Source of the DNA: Haematococcus lacustris
Lineage: Eukaryota > Chlorophyta > Chlorophyceae > Chlamydomonadales > Haematococcaceae
Assembly: GCA_030144725.1 (NCBI GenBank)
Contig: JASKMD010000028.1
Coordinates: 3,355,491-3,419,490 of the forward strand
Length of the DNA: 64,000 nt
Direction: 5' to 3'
Below are positions 1 through 12,372 of the stretch, piece after piece (position 1 is the first letter of the stretch; every line of letters begins with the position of its first letter). A model generated the notes under the pieces. That model was not told the DNA's origin and searched no databases. It saw only the letters and a list, made by a program, of their open reading frames with translations. The translations under genes and the position numbers were made by a program.

Positions 1-355
1 ACCCACTGCTCGCAGAGTGCTATGCTATGCCTTCCCTGCTCACCAGCCAACCCCGCGAACAAGAACACCGCAATAGTTTGCGCAACAGTGCGCGCCGTCC
101 AATTCACGCCAGCTTCTTTCTCAGGCAGAGGCGGCCCTGCATCGCCGGTTACGCCCTCCAGGCTCATTTCATTTGCCGGACATTTGCCTTGCACATGGCC
201 GCATGAAGGGTAAAAGCGATGGTGAAAGAAGCCACAACAAGAACGTCATGCTACGTCAAAACCTATATTTCCAGAGTGTGTTCCAGATGTTGCCATTGTC
301 CAGCTGCAAACTGCGTTCACCCTTTGTTTAAGCTTCCCTGTCAAGCAGCCGTCAA
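1..355. other. 3' flank of RAF1, no gene seen
   Basis: This stretch lies downstream of the RAF1 stop codon on the minus strand. I see only short open frames without splice or family support, and no clear algal TGTAA polyadenylation signal on the minus strand. Confidence 0.5.
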
Positions 356-3300
356 CTAGTTGACAGAGGCCGTGCATCTCTGGCGGGCGGCCGCGCGATG
401 AATGCGACGGTAGCCAGCGCCTTCAATCCTCTTGCTCTGACCTGCGAGCACAGCGCGCAGAACTTCGTTAGCATAGACTGCAGTTTTGCTAACAAAAAGG
501 TCGAGCGTCCGGTATACTACACACACCTGCGCCCCATCTACCAGCTGAAGTTTCGCTTCTGTGCTGGCACCAAGCGCGCTGGCCAGATAGTACGTGTCGT
601 TGTCCAGCGCGGCGACGGTCACGGCGCCTCTGTCGGCCACGATGATGCCAGGGCCGTTCAATCGCTTCTTGTCGTCGTCAGTCTGGACCCGCCAGGGCAT
701 GAAAGCAAGACACGCGGACCCAGATCAGCGCGCTCCGAAACACGAGCGTGCCTGGTGTGGCTGAGCGCGGTGCTGGGCGCACCTTGGACCTGGTACCCGA
801 CACGACGGCGGGCACAGATGCCAGGTTAGCAACGGTAAAGCCCACCGGCACTTGCATCATGGCCAGCGCTTTCCATTGCGGCAACGCCTGCAGCGGGTCA
901 CATGAGGCATGGGGCATGGGGCAGGTAGGCAGGCAAGCAAGCTGTGCATACGTCTGACATGAATGTCCAGCTTTGCCTGACAAAATGGTGGCTGCCCTAG
1001 CTGCCCCAACAGCTCATTGTGCTGCTGCTGCTGCTGCTGCTGTTTCTGCCAAGTTTCTGCTGTTATGGGGCATTTGCAGCCTTGGGAGCACAGGCCATGT
1101 CAGCGCTCACCACCCAACGATGGGCTGTCGCCCTGCTTTGGATGCTGAAGATGCCAAAGACACCCTCCTGGCTGGTGCGGGGCGCTGCATCCAAGTCGGA
1201 GGGGCTGGCCTGCACACAGCCAGGGAGCGCTCATTGTCATCGTCTCTTGAGGACGCCTGGGGTCGCACCAGCCTGTAGACGCTTCCAAAGCCCCATGCGC
1301 CATGCCATGCATCACTGTGCTTCACATGAACATGTAGCTCGTCATGAGCTAGCACGGGCCAATAGTCACTGGCCTTGTGGACTCAACCCCATCAGCCAGC
1401 CACACAGGCGACCCCACACTAGTCAGACCACCTCTCTCTCCACAAGAGTGAGTTGACAATCTGTGTTTGCAAGGCGAGAAAATGGCAGGTGATGATGACC
1501 CTGACCTGCAGGAATGATATTGCGCGCGTCGGGCTTGTGGGTGGCAAAACATTTGAGCAGCAGCAGCACAACAGGGTGAAAGGCACAGCTGTGCTCAGCA
1601 GCACCAGCCTGTCAACAGCAGCAACATGTGCACAGCAGCAGCCGCAGCAACAAGTGCAAATACAGCATTGCACAGCGGTGGCACAGAATCCACAAGCAGT
1701 GCATAGCCATTGGCATGCACCACCCATTGGCATCAGCAGCCTCGTGATCAGCCCCCTGAATACCCTGTTCACAAGGAGCTGCTGTGAAAGGACAGGATGT
1801 GGATCCACCCACCCAACCCCCACCCACTATGTCCACCCCACCCACCCACCCACGCACCGTGCCCAGCTCGCCCAGCACTGGGATGGGCCTGAAGCCCAGA
1901 TCCTCCAGTTCCAGGCGCAGGATGGTGAGGCTGGCAGTAGGGGAGCGGTCGCGGGCGTCCTCGGGGCCAGAGGAGGGGGTCTCTGGCGCGTCTCCCAGCA
2001 ACATTTGCTGGGCCTCATACTGCATGGTGATGAGGGTGAGATGGCTGCAGAGCTGGACTGGCAGAACTTGAAAATTCGAAAATGCATTGGGCATGGGGCT
2101 TGGGGCCTTGAAATGGAGAACTCAGTGCTATGCATGCACATGCTGTGAAATTTGATGTCTTCATGCACATGCAGGTCGTGCTTAATCTGCGTGCTTTGCA
2201 CCCCCCAAGAGTGCATTGCCTCAAGGCACAGAGGTTGTGCAATAAGTATTTTGTCCATATGTGTATTTTAAGTATCACAAAAGTCATCCTAGTCGCTGTC
2301 AGGCAGCTACATCTTGCAAGTGGCACTACCTTCTTAGTTTGTGCCAGCAGCAAATGTAGCTGGCCGTTTGAAAGTGCATCAGGCGTGTAGCAATGGCACA
2401 GCGCAAGTTCCCGTCAGGTCAGCATGAGGTGGATAAGGCTCAGGGGGAGGGGTGCAGGGTGCATGGGGAGGTCGAGAAGGAGCAGGGGAAGAAGGCTAGG
2501 CAAGGAGCAGGGTGAAAAGCAGGGTGAAAAGCAGGGGCGCCAGGGGGAGAGGTACAATGATGCAGGGCCTGGGTTAGGGTTAGGGCCAGTGATGGGTAAT
2601 ACGAGATACGTGTATCGATACCAATACGTATTTCTTGTATGATACAGATACACGTATCGTATCAAAAAATACAATGCCGGCTGGCAAGTTGCGTGATGCC
2701 TTCAAAGCAGCTGCTGGTTGCCGCGCTGAAGCCATGCCGTGCAAGGCTAAAGCCATCGGCCTGCTCCCGGAGCAGTCGGTCGCATGTGCCGGTTCACACG
2801 CAAGAACATCAGAGTTGAGAGGCCCTGACTTTCCGCCGTCGCCGTCCTGCCCAGCCATCAAGGACAGGCTGCGGGACTGGCTGAGCTGCTCCTAGCTGCT
2901 CCTTTCCCGCGTGACATGTTGCCTTGATATTGTATTGCTGTATTGTATCGATACAGTCAATACACGTTTTTCTTGTATTTTCTTGTATTTCCTGTATTGA
3001 TACACGTATTACCCATCACTGGTTAGGGCTAGGGATAAGGATCCCGTGGGAGGAGTTTTAGGGTCACGCAGTTAGGATTAGGGCTAGGGTCAGGGTCAGG
3101 GTTAGAGTAAGGGTTAGGGTCAGGGTCAGGGGTTTTACCCCCCCCGAGGGCTCACCAGCCGCGCTCTTGCATCGTCTGTTACCGCCACAGACAGCGCCTG
3201 CTGCATCTTCTTCTCAGCTTCCTCCACCTTGGTGCACTCCAAGGCCTGTGAATGCCAGGGACGGCCAGGCACGCTCAGCAGTGGCCACAGCAGGTTGTCA

Positions 3301-6089
3301 CGCCAAGTGGCCAGTTTCAGCATCAAAAAGGCTCATGCACAGCCATGCACCAGATGCACCAGTTTTGGAAGGCGGCATGGCTGCCGGGCAAACTAGAGAT
3401 GGGTGCTCACATCACGCAAGTATTTGAAGGCCATGCAGTCCCCTGGGTGGTCCGTGAAGCCGGTGCGCTCCACAGGCCTCCGCTCCCACTCCTTCATGCT
3501 GCGTGCCAGCACCTCGCAAGCCTGCACACACAAGCCAAGCGAACATGCCGGGACGAGGAGGTCTTGGCGCTTGCCAACAACCACTAGAGCAGCAGCGTCA
3601 GGAGCAGGGTCCCAGGCAGCCAGGGGACCTGGCAGCAGCGGCAGCAGGCATGGATGCACCCCAGGCAGGTCCCCTGGTCAGGCCAGGCCAGGCCAGGGCC
3701 AGGGAGCCAGGCCAGGGAACGGCATGGACAGGGAGCAGGTATTGCCACATACACAGCAGGGTGCCTTCCTGCGGCCTGAAGTCAGGCCCAGTCATGAGGA
3801 GGAAAAGGGGTCATGAGCAGTACTGACACCACCACCACTACTACTGCTGCTCCTGTCATGGGTTCAGAATTGAGGGCATGGGACAGAGCTTGCACACACT
3901 GCCCCTGGTCTGTCAGCAGGCCATGGGCGCCATTCCAGCAGCAATGGGCACCTGCTGCCATTTGCATCCGCCTTCCCGTTGCAAGCCCGCATCCAGCAAT
4001 TGGGGCAAGGGGTTGGCCACAGCACCCTAACCACCCACCAAAACATCCTTGTCCCTGCCTGGCCCCCTACCCGGCTCCCTGCCTGTGCCCCTGCTGAGCC
4101 CCATGCCTTAGTGCACTGCCCTACACCATCCCAGTTTCCGCACCGTGGCATCGTAGTTTTGTTGCACAACATACTCTGCTGCTGCCTCACGCATCTCCTG
4201 GATGTGCAGCACAGCGTCACGGCACGTTAGACAGGTATACTGTCATTGGCAAATCCAGTTAAGGTAGTTAAAGCCAGCCCACTCAACATCACACAAGGTT
4301 TGAGGTTCATAGCACCATAGGTCAAGATACACCAGACAGTAGCAAGCACAAGGGCGGCTCCCACTTTGGGTGAGGTCAGGGGTTCAATCCCTGGTAAACA
4401 AATGAGTGTGCTTCAGATTTTTCACTGACCAGATGTCTGTGCAGCTGTGTACAGGTCAGGGTCTGAGCTACAGCTAGGCTGTGACTCACCAAGGGTCTAA
4501 CCTCACCTGAGTAAGATTGCGGAATGGGTACAGCATGGCCTCCCCTCGTGAGTCAAAGCTTGCCAGCAGCTCTGGCGACAGCTTGCCCGACGCCACCAGG
4601 GTGTCGTACACTGTGGACGCCACCATCCAGCGGTTCTGCACCCATGGGCACATGAGCATGCACACATGGGATGCATGGGGGCAGCATGCATGCTGAAGTG
4701 TTGTCAGTCCGCACACATTGTTTGTGCAGTGCAGCAGCACGCAACAGAGCCAAGGGAAAGAGGTCATTCAAGCTGCGGCCAACACTGACTGCTTGCAACA
4801 CCAGTACGCCACCGCCGCTTTCTACAGCAGCAGCAGCAGCAGCAGCAGCAGCGGGAGCTCTTGCAAACTGTCTTGTAATGACTGCCCATGTGCTTATAGC
4901 CTACGCCAACTGCTGCTGCTGCTGCTGAGCTGACCTTCCTGTGAAATCGTTCATGTATTCTTCTCCATTCTCACGCCCAGATGACTGCTGCTGGGGCTGG
5001 GGCTGGGGCTGCTGCTGGGGGAGGGTCTGGGCCTGGTCCTCAGCCTGGCCCAGGGTCTGGGGTCGCTGCTTCTGAACACACTCCATTCTGCCATTTTCCT
5101 CCGCACCTGCAGCACTGGTGTGATGCCAGTCATCTCATCCACCGTCGTGTTGTCATAGCCAGCCTTAGCCAGCAGTGGCAGCATCTTGGCCAGCTGGTGC
5201 CACTTGCCAGCCCTGGCCCTTAGGCGATTCATCATGTCTTGGGGCGCCATGGCTGCAAACTGGCACGTGGCAGGTGGGGTGACAGCGGGGTTCAGGACCA
5301 ACAACACTAACAGCATCCGTTCCCTCGCAGCCATGTGCAGCTCAACCGGCACCATGGTCTTCATGCACCCTACTTCTTGCCAGGCTCTGGGTCATGTCCC
5401 AGGCCACCAGCATGTCAGCAGACACCGCAAACTTAGAAGGCAGCAGCAGCCAAGTTGATAAACATGCAGAAGCTCCCTGAGGAAGCCTGCTCAGGCCAAC
5501 AGTCACTGCAGCCTGTGTGTCTTGTTCAGGAGGAGCAGGCAAGTTGGTGTGGTGATGTGTGGGTTGTGATGCACCGCACACCTCTGGTGTCTCAGTCAGC
5601 TGCTCATTCATGAACCCTGCAGGGGGGCGATACTGGTTGGGGCCAGTGGGTGTCACCACCTCAGGCCCCAGGCCTTCTGCACCCTCTTGAAGTATCTTCT
5701 CGATGCCCTGTGGGAGGTGTTTTGAGGAGCTCCCAGTCACAAGTGTGTGTCTGCCAAGCAATGCAAGAAATTGGTACTACATGCACTTGCTGCAGCTTGG
5801 GACACGGGCTGCCTAGATTAGTGCACTATCAGAAACATTACTACAAACATCGCACTTTGTCCGGGATGATGAGCTTGGAGTTGTTTGGCATGTTGGGCGA
5901 GCCTTGCCGGCCTGGGAGTACCAGTTTCTGCGGAGGTCGGCCGCCCTGACGTTGGCCCCCGGAATTGGGCCCCAACAGTAGCCCCTCGCGGGTGGGATCG
6001 AGAGGACTTCGCCCTCCCAGCAGGGAGGACCGACATATTAGACGACAGTCTGCCGAGGGACTCCGCAGCGATGCTGCTTTAACATTCAT
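356..6089 (-). CDS. RAF1: RuBisCO accumulation factor 1 (RAF1), chloroplast
   Basis: RAF1 is a chloroplast chaperone that assembles RuBisCO large subunits into dimers and higher oligomers. I assembled 11 exons (minus, 5' to 3'): 6089-5856, 5707-5582, 5259-5107, 4635-4507, 4197-4144, 3521-3411, 3245-3156, 2019-1858, 1209-1111, 887-783, 682-356, giving 529 residues with no stop; every intron is phase 0. Residues 1-78 are a Ser/Arg-rich transit-peptide-like leader. The helical domain follows, with family motifs VDEMTGI, SFDSRGEAMLYPFR and HPGDCMAFKYLRD. A low-complexity linker leads to the C-terminal beta domain (LTILRLELEDLGF, HRWVALPQW across an exon junction, NGPGIIVADRG). An in-frame ATG at 6122 would add 11 residues. 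The intron 3155-2020 holds a MITE. The order and motifs match plant RAF1 as I remember it. Total length is somewhat longer than the plant protein because of the leader, linker and tail. Confidence 0.92.
2587..3021. mobile_element. hAT-type MITE in RAF1 intron
   Basis: A 435-bp insertion is bounded by inverted termini: it starts CAGTGATGGGTAATACG and ends with its reverse complement apart from a few mismatches further in. It is flanked by a perfect 8-bp target duplication GTTAGGGC (2579-2586 and 3022-3029), the length typical of hAT transposons. Subterminal DNA is rich in GTATC/GATAC motifs. The interior has an 86-codon open frame (2635-2895, plus) that I cannot assign; a diverged copy of part of the interior (2731-2845) recurs at 6966-7080. 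The element sits in the intron between RAF1 exons 7 and 8 and leaves both splice sites intact. Confidence 0.85.
3022..3140 (+). repeat. degenerate telomere-like TTAGGG/TCAGGG array
   Basis: Irregular TTAGGG, CTAGGG and TCAGGG units run through this stretch, and a few more lie left of the MITE (2571-2586). They are interstitial, being inside a RAF1 intron, and the MITE inserted into them. Confidence 0.6.
4340..4400 (+). other. tRNA-like T-arm, possible SINE relic
   Basis: Positions 4377-4393 form a perfect 5-bp stem around the loop GTTCAAT, which fits a pol III B box. A rough A-box-like string (TAGCAAGCACAAGG) lies about 45 nt upstream. No acceptor stem pairs, so this is at best a tRNA-derived relic within RAF1 intron 4. 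Confidence 0.25.
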
Positions 6090-6239
6090 GGCTGCAGGGC
6101 TGCAGGGTGCTGCTGGCTGCATGGCGCGAGGAGGGCAGTTGAGGCAGTTGGCTGAGGTGGGTGACTGTGTGAGACTGCCCGTTTGAAGTCCAGTAGAATC
6201 GTGTTGTGAGTACACTTCCAAGTCACCATGTTCACTGAC

Positions 6240-6745
6240 GAGTTATGGGACCCAGGCAAAGCTGCCATGATGCTTGAGTGCAGGGATGTTTAAGACATGC
6301 GGTGCCTTCATCGACCTGCAGCTCCTTTTGTTCGTAGCGAAAGAGCATCAGGTAGCATTCGCTTAGTTGTCGCACGCTCGTGCAATTCATGCTCATCGGC
6401 GGGGCTCGAACGAGATCTGCCGCAGTTACTCTTGCTTGTCTCTGACGTGGGGGTACTGCGTTGCTGGATAACTTCTACAAGCTGCTTGCGCTCACACACC
6501 CTGCACTTGACGTCCTTGTCTGCATAATGCTTGCCTCTCCACTTCTTGGTGCCAGCTGGTTGCTGCTCCCTGGCCAGGCAGGGGCGGGGCAGGCCAGCCC
6601 TGCTGCTACAACTGCACCCTGGCTGCTGCTCCCTGGCCAGCCAGAGGCAGGGCAGGCCAGCCCTGCTGGTGCAGCTGCACCCTGACCGCCTGCTGGGCCC
6701 GGCCTCTTCCTCATCGTGAATTCATCCTCGTCATCGCTGCCCTGA
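6240..6745 (-). other. unassigned reading frame with tandem duplication and CxxC motif
   Basis: One minus frame stays open from about 6730 to a stop near 6343. It contains a roughly 65-bp tandem duplication (about 6555-6680) encoding repeated LAREQQP and SRAGLP strings, then KKWRGKHYADKDVKCRVCERK (a CxxC pair in basic context), then a Ser/Thr-rich tail. No initiator or splice-supported partner exon is evident. It could be a terminal exon or a transposase C-terminal scrap; I do not recognise the family. Confidence 0.3.
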
Positions 6746-6965
6746 GCAGCCCTGGCTATTGCTATTGCCCAGGCTAATGTGCGCGGTCATTGCTGTTAAC
6801 GCGCGCGGGGAGTTGCTGCGCTGAGTGGGCTAGAGCGGGCGCGAACTTGCTATCTATCTCAAGTGCACTTGCCTGTACGTAGAGCACCAAGAGCACGCCT
6901 GTACTGCGCGATGTCTTGAGGGTGGCCGGCGGATCTCAACCACCCTGTCGACCACAATCGAAGCA
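6746..6965. other. intergenic spacer, nothing assigned
   Basis: This is part of the spacer between the Q-rich gene and RAF1, which are in tandem on the minus strand. It should contain part of the RAF1 promoter or the 3' flank of the upstream gene, but no specific site is convincing. Confidence 0.4.
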
Positions 6966-7080
6966 GCTAGCCATGCCGCGCGGGGCTGAAGCCGGAGCAA
7001 TCGGTCGCATGTGACGGTTTTACATGCTAAAATATCAGAGTTGGGAGGCCCTGACTTGCCACCCCATCCTGTTCAATGCC
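6966..7080 (+). mobile_element. diverged fragment of the hAT-MITE interior
   Basis: About 110 bp match the interior of the 2587-3021 element (its 2731-2845 part) at roughly three quarters identity by eye. Shared strings include TCGGTCGCATGTG and GAGGCCCTGACTT. No terminal repeats are seen here, so it is a fragment or a shared ancestral segment. Confidence 0.6.
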
Positions 7081-7243
7081 TTCATGAGACTGTACTGTGC
7101 ATCCAGAAGTATACAAACAAGCATTACGCAGATGAGGTGCATACGCAGCTTGCCAAGTTGCCATGCATTGTCGACGCGAGTTACAGCAGACAGCTGGGCA
7201 ACTGAACTGCTGGGCACGTGCCACAAGTCTACATCTTCCTTAA

Positions 7244-7576
7244 TCAAAATCCCGCCCACGCCATGCTGCCACCAAATGCATCCGTTGGCGCCGGCGTCGT
7301 GGCTGCTGCCGCCCCAGCCCCCGCCTTCTTCCCGGCCTGCTTTCCGGCACCACCGGCAACCTTGCCGCGCGGCTGGGCGGGAGCTGCTTTCTTTGCGGCT
7401 TTCTCGTTGGGACCAGCAACAACACCGTCAGAACCCCCAATGGCTCGTTTGCGGGCTTGTTTGCCCCTGGCCGCCCCCTTTGCTGCAGTGGGTCCTACGC
7501 CTGGGTCCTCGCTCTGCGGCCAGCCCAGGCCTTGGGAAGGCTCAGACACAGGCACTGATGCTGCCATGGGCCTGCC

Positions 7577-7627
<51 letters not shown>

Positions 7628-8622
7628 AAACTGGTTTTGTGAAGGATATGAGGTGCACTTGCCAGATGTTATAGGATACCCCTTACTACATCCATGCATA
7701 GCGTCCTGATCCTTCCATGTTGCATGGCCAGCTTGAGCCCCCCCAGCCCACTGCCCTCCATTGCTACCACCATGCTGTGTGGGTCCGAAAGCAGGGGCCT
7801 GGCCAGCTTCCTGGCCCCTTGGTTGGGAGGGGACATGCCCCCCGCTGCCTGACAGCAGCGCCCTGCTGCCAGGCAGGGTGGCTGCCCTGGCTGAAGGGTA
7901 GTTGTTGGCCAACTTGGCCGAGCTGGGCAGCAGAGCAGGCGGCTGGCGGGGCGGCTGGTGGTAAGGGGGGCCAGGTGCTGGTTGAGGTAATGAGCCGGCT
8001 GCGGCCAGGCCCGACCCAGCTGCTCCTCTGTGTGAGGTGAGGGCAGGTGGGGGTTGGTGATGGTAGCTGGGCAGCCCACTGGCTGCTGTGCCACTGGAGG
8101 CGGCAGCCTGGGCCACAGTGTAGGGGAGGGAGGCTGTGAGGGGGTGGGGTACTGAGCCTGGCATGGTAGCCATGCTGGGGTGCGGCATGCTGGGCTGGCC
8201 AGGGTGGGCCTGGTGGGTGCCAGGGGCGTGGGGCTGGGAGGCTGGCAAGTCATGGACCTGGGCAGCCTGGGGTTGCAGCCAGGGGGGCTGAGGGTGAGGA
8301 CCGCCGTGCTGCTGCTGCAGCTGCTGTTGCTGTCCTTCCTTTGCATGATGAGCAGAGCCTGGTTGGGGTGTGTGATATGGTGTCCTGTTGTGGCCATCCT
8401 CCCACTGCTGCCTGGAAGCCCGAGGTGGTGGCTGCTGCTGTGCCTGCTGCTGCTGTGCCTGCTGCTGCTGCGGCGGCATTAACATGGGTGTAGGGCCAGT
8501 CGCACCTGCTTGCTGTGCTGCCACTGATCCCACAGCCTGTGGGCGCCTCTGCTGCCCTGGCTCAGCCCCAGCATCGTGACCTACCCTCAGCTGTTGCTGC
8601 CGTGGGTGCTGCTGACAGGTGA

Positions 8623-8689
<67 letters not shown>

Positions 8690-9727
8690 TGTAGGCCTCC
8701 GGCCATGTGATCTGCCTCTATCACTCTGTGCTTGCATCCCCTGCCCCTGCAGCTTTGGCTGGCCATGCGCCTGAGCTCCTGATGGCAGTGCAGCTACATG
8801 GCCAGGCAGGCCAGCTGCTTGCTGCGCCTGTTCCTCCACATCTTGCTGCGGCCCAGAGGCCAGTGACTGAGATGGCAGCAGGGATGGGGTGGGCCCTGTC
8901 TGGGCCAGCATCTGCCTCACAGTCAGCTCCCGGTGCACCAGGGTGGTGGGTGAACTTTGGACCAAGTGTGAGATCACTGTCTCACGCACCGTGACCGTGG
9001 CCTGACCCCTGCCTTGCATTGCCCTCCCGTCACCAAGCCCCTGGTCAGTTTCACTCGACCTCCTGCTGCCGTGGGTGATGCCAGCAGCCTGGCCTCCTGA
9101 GTCAGCCCACATTGCGTGAGGGGGCGTGCTGCTAGGGCCATGTCTGCGCTGCTGCCCAGCTGGCACACCTAGTGGGTGGTGTCCACCTGGGTGGCCACTG
9201 CCAGCCTGCGGTGCCCCTCGCTGGCCTGGGTCAGGGCCTGGGCCTGGGGCAGCGGCAGCTGCACTGGGAGCAGGGCCAGGGCCAGGGCCGAGCACTGCGC
9301 TTGCCCGCCTGTCAATCAGGTCCCAGCTCCCCAGCCCCTCATCTCCGAGATCCCCATCATCATCGTCGCCGTCATCCTCCTCTTCTTCCTCCTCTGGCCC
9401 TTCTTGGCCTGATTCACTGTCAGGCTCGTGCACGATGTAAGGTCGGGGTGATGAGGGCGTGTTGGTGACGGCAGATTGCTGTTGATTGGGGATGGGGTGC
9501 GCCTTAGGCCCTTGTACGACAGAGCCCGTGGGCATGTGACTATACGGGGTGCCTGCCTCCCCACCCTTCCACGCTTCCTGCTCCAGCCCTGCCTGGTGCC
9601 CCAGGTGGTTGTGGTGGTTATGGTGGTAGGCGAAGGGGTCGGTGGCTGGCTGGGCCCGGCCGTGCTGCTGCTTCCAATGCGGCAGGGAGTTATGGGTGGG
9701 CTGCCCAGAGTGCACCTGATGCCATGA

Positions 9728-9779
<52 letters not shown>

Positions 9780-11804
9780 AAGGGCTGGGGGTATGGCTGG
9801 TGTGGGTGGCTGTGTGGTAATGGGCCGGAATGATGCCAGGCTGGTTCATGCGCACCCCTCCCCTGGGCAGGGAAGGTGGGTGCTGGTTGACGCTGCTGGT
9901 GGTGGTTGAACTGTTTGTTGGGGTGGGGTGGGTATGGCTGCCAGCAAGCCCCACTGAGGTGGGAGGGTTGGTGAGTGGAGGCCTGACGGGCGGCCTTCTG
10001 CTGCTCAGCAACCAACCCAGCCAGCTCCAGCTGCATGACAGCCAGGCAGCACCTACAAGGCAGCAGGTGGTGCGGGGGGCACATCGGGACACTAGGGCTG
10101 TGGGAGTGCCTCGAACCTGGTCACCTGACATCTCCAGCAATATGAATGATGTAAACACAGCAACTGGGTGTGTCAGTTGGGGATGTCTGTTACACTTGCA
10201 TAGCTTCAGGGCACGCAATGTGCATGCATGGCTGGTTGGGTGCCTACGCAGAAAACAGGCAGTGCAGACATGGCACTGTTGCGTCGAGGCAGAGCCGGCA
10301 GTGGAGCACCGCAAGCAATGCGACCCCAGTGCCAGTAGTGCCCACACCTGGCTTGAGCAGCCTCTTCCTCCGTGTCAGCAATCTGCTGCTGGAGCTCCAG
10401 CTTTTGCTTGTCCCAGTCCTTTGGCAGCGTGGGGCTGCACCCCGACCTGTTATTCCCTGCTTCCTGTGACCAGGCTGCTGTTGGCCTGCCTGGTGGCTCT
10501 GGTGACAGCTGCAGCATGGCCAGGCCAGCAGTGCCAGACAAGTCGTGCTGCTGCTTGAAAGGTCCAGTGGACGGTGGCAGCTGCTTGGCAGCGGAGTAGG
10601 GCCCAAGCTGCTTCACGCTACACGGCGTGGAGGTGGGTGGCACATGCACCTGCAGCCCTGACAGCTGCTTGAGGAGCTGCTGCTCCATCAGGGTCAGCTG
10701 GTTCACGCTGGCCTCCATGGCTGCAGGGCAGCCCCCAACAGGGCAGCGCAGGACAGGGGGCTTGCAGGTTAGTTTGCAGCAGGTTGTTGCATTCTAGTAA
10801 AGTTGTGCCCAAGCCCAGAGCAGGGCAGCGCAGGACAGGGGGCTTGCAGGTCAGACTCCCCTATCTCAGCTTTCATGAGGCTGTTGCATGGTAATGAAGA
10901 TGGCTAAATCTGACAGGTGTGCTGCTGCCTACTGAGCCTGCTGTGATGCATGGTGCTGCACGTGTGCGGACAACTCCAATGTTGCCAGCTGCCGCTGGCT
11001 GTGCTATGTTGAGAACACACAGAGGGCTTGCGCTGCAGTGTCACCACCAGGGCTGGCAGGTCAGGCTGGCAGGGCTGCCAGGTTGATAGCAGCCCACCGG
11101 GTTTCACACACCTGCTCGCTCAGACTGTGCAGCTTGCAGCTCATTGGTCAGCTGCTTAACAGTTGCATTGCACTGGCTGTAGCTAGACTTCATGTCAGCT
11201 GCCTGCATGTCAGCGAACAGAGACGTGGGGAGCCTGCTGGGACAGTGGCTGCCACATGTCCTAGGAGTGCACCTCTTGCCGTAAGCCAGCTAGCTCTCGG
11301 CGTAGACTATCCTCCTGCTGCTGAAGTGCTGCAGCCCTGGACTCGAAGCCGTCCGCTGTAAGGTTGTTCTGAAACTGTTCAGACTTGGCCACGAAAGCAT
11401 CCACCTCCAGCAGAGCAGTACACAGTGCTGCATTGCTCTTCAGCTGCGTCAAATTGGACGCACAGGTCACGGTCAGCGCCTGGCGCACTCCCATCCAGCC
11501 TGGAGATGGGCCACCAGGATACTCCCCACACCTTGTAGTCGCACATGAGCCGGCCCATTGTCTTCAACTGGGAGTCGCGGTATTGGTGCACGGCAGACAG
11601 GTCGTTGCTGTCGTCCAGCGCGGTGCTAAGCTCCTGGTCGACTTGCACGATGCAGTCCTTTAACCGACCCTGCTGCTTTAGACTGTCGTCGATGGCGCTG
11701 CGCAGTTCGTTGCATGCCCTCTGCTCCTCCTGTACAGCGCGCGCCAATTCATCAAGCTCGCTGCGCACCGCAGCTACGCCCGCTGCCAAGCCGGCAATGT
11801 CCAT
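7244..11804 (-). CDS. coiled-coil, glutamine-rich protein with basic Lys/Ala tail
   Basis: Five exons join in phase: 11804-11532, 11443-11273, 11202-11112, 10720-10348, 10052-7244, giving about 1,238 residues. Residues 1 to about 300 are heptad-rich coiled coil (for example RSELDELARAVQEEQ, QQQEDSLRRELAGLRQE, KQLTNELQAAQSERA). The 2.8-kb last exon encodes a Q/P/H/G-rich region with three poly-Q runs of about 16-25 residues (CAG/CTG tracts near 9732-9779, 8621-8688, 7577-7627), an acidic run near 9340-9400 (EEEEEDDGDDDDGD), and a C-terminal stretch of Lys/Ala/Gly like histone H1 tails. The layout suggests a nuclear DNA- or chromatin-associated scaffold, but that is inference; no catalytic domain is visible and I do not recognise the family. 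It lies in tandem upstream of RAF1. Confidence 0.75.
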
Positions 11805-12165
11805 TCTCTGAGTAGTTGACGCCTAGTTGCTGTACAAGCGCCGCCGAGGCAGACGCAGCGCCATCGATATTTTTAAAAAGGAAAGGGACATGAGACTGCG
11901 ATAGCGACGCCCACACTATTAGATCGGAGGGGCATGCGCAGGGAGCGGATGTCACATCTATCTACCGTACATAGAAAGAAGACCACAAGAAGGCCATGCT
12001 TCACCGGGCGCAACAGCGGTGGCAGAAGCCGGCCCGGGTGCAGTGGCGGCGTCGGCGGCCGACTGATGCCCGGTAGGGTGCAGCGAATGAGGGATGTTTT
12101 CGACAGCGATCCGTCGTTTCGTCATTTTGTCCGACAGCGAGCCAGGTTTGCCCGTTTTTACGTAG
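11805..12165. other. upstream region of the Q-rich gene
   Basis: This region precedes the ATG at 11804 on the minus strand and probably contains its promoter and 5' UTR. An open frame on the plus strand (from 11934) runs into the foldback element and looks fortuitous. Confidence 0.4.
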
Positions 12166-12372
12166 TAGATAGTGGAAGCGCCGGTAGTTTTAGGCGCCCT
12201 AAAAACGCGAGGCCGAGGCGCTGGAGCGTAACAGCTCGAGACCGAAGCCAGCAGCCACGGAGCGTAGCGACGCGGCTGCTGGCTGAGGTCGAGAGCTGTT
12301 ACGCGACAGCGCCGAGGCCGAGTGTTTTTGGGGGCCTAAAACGCCCCGGGCGCTTCCACTATCTAATTTAGT
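12166..12372. mobile_element. foldback (palindromic) element, copy 1
   Basis: Two arms of about 90-100 bp face each other. The ends read TAGATAGTGGAAGCGCC and its complement, and the core is an inner hairpin built on CAGCAGCC/GGCTGCTG. Overall it could fold into a long imperfect hairpin. A related copy lies at 14401-14537. No clear target duplication is visible. Confidence 0.65.

Noticed and set aside
3022..3140. Chromosome end
   Set aside because: Telomere-like units are irregular and lie inside a RAF1 intron with exons on both sides.
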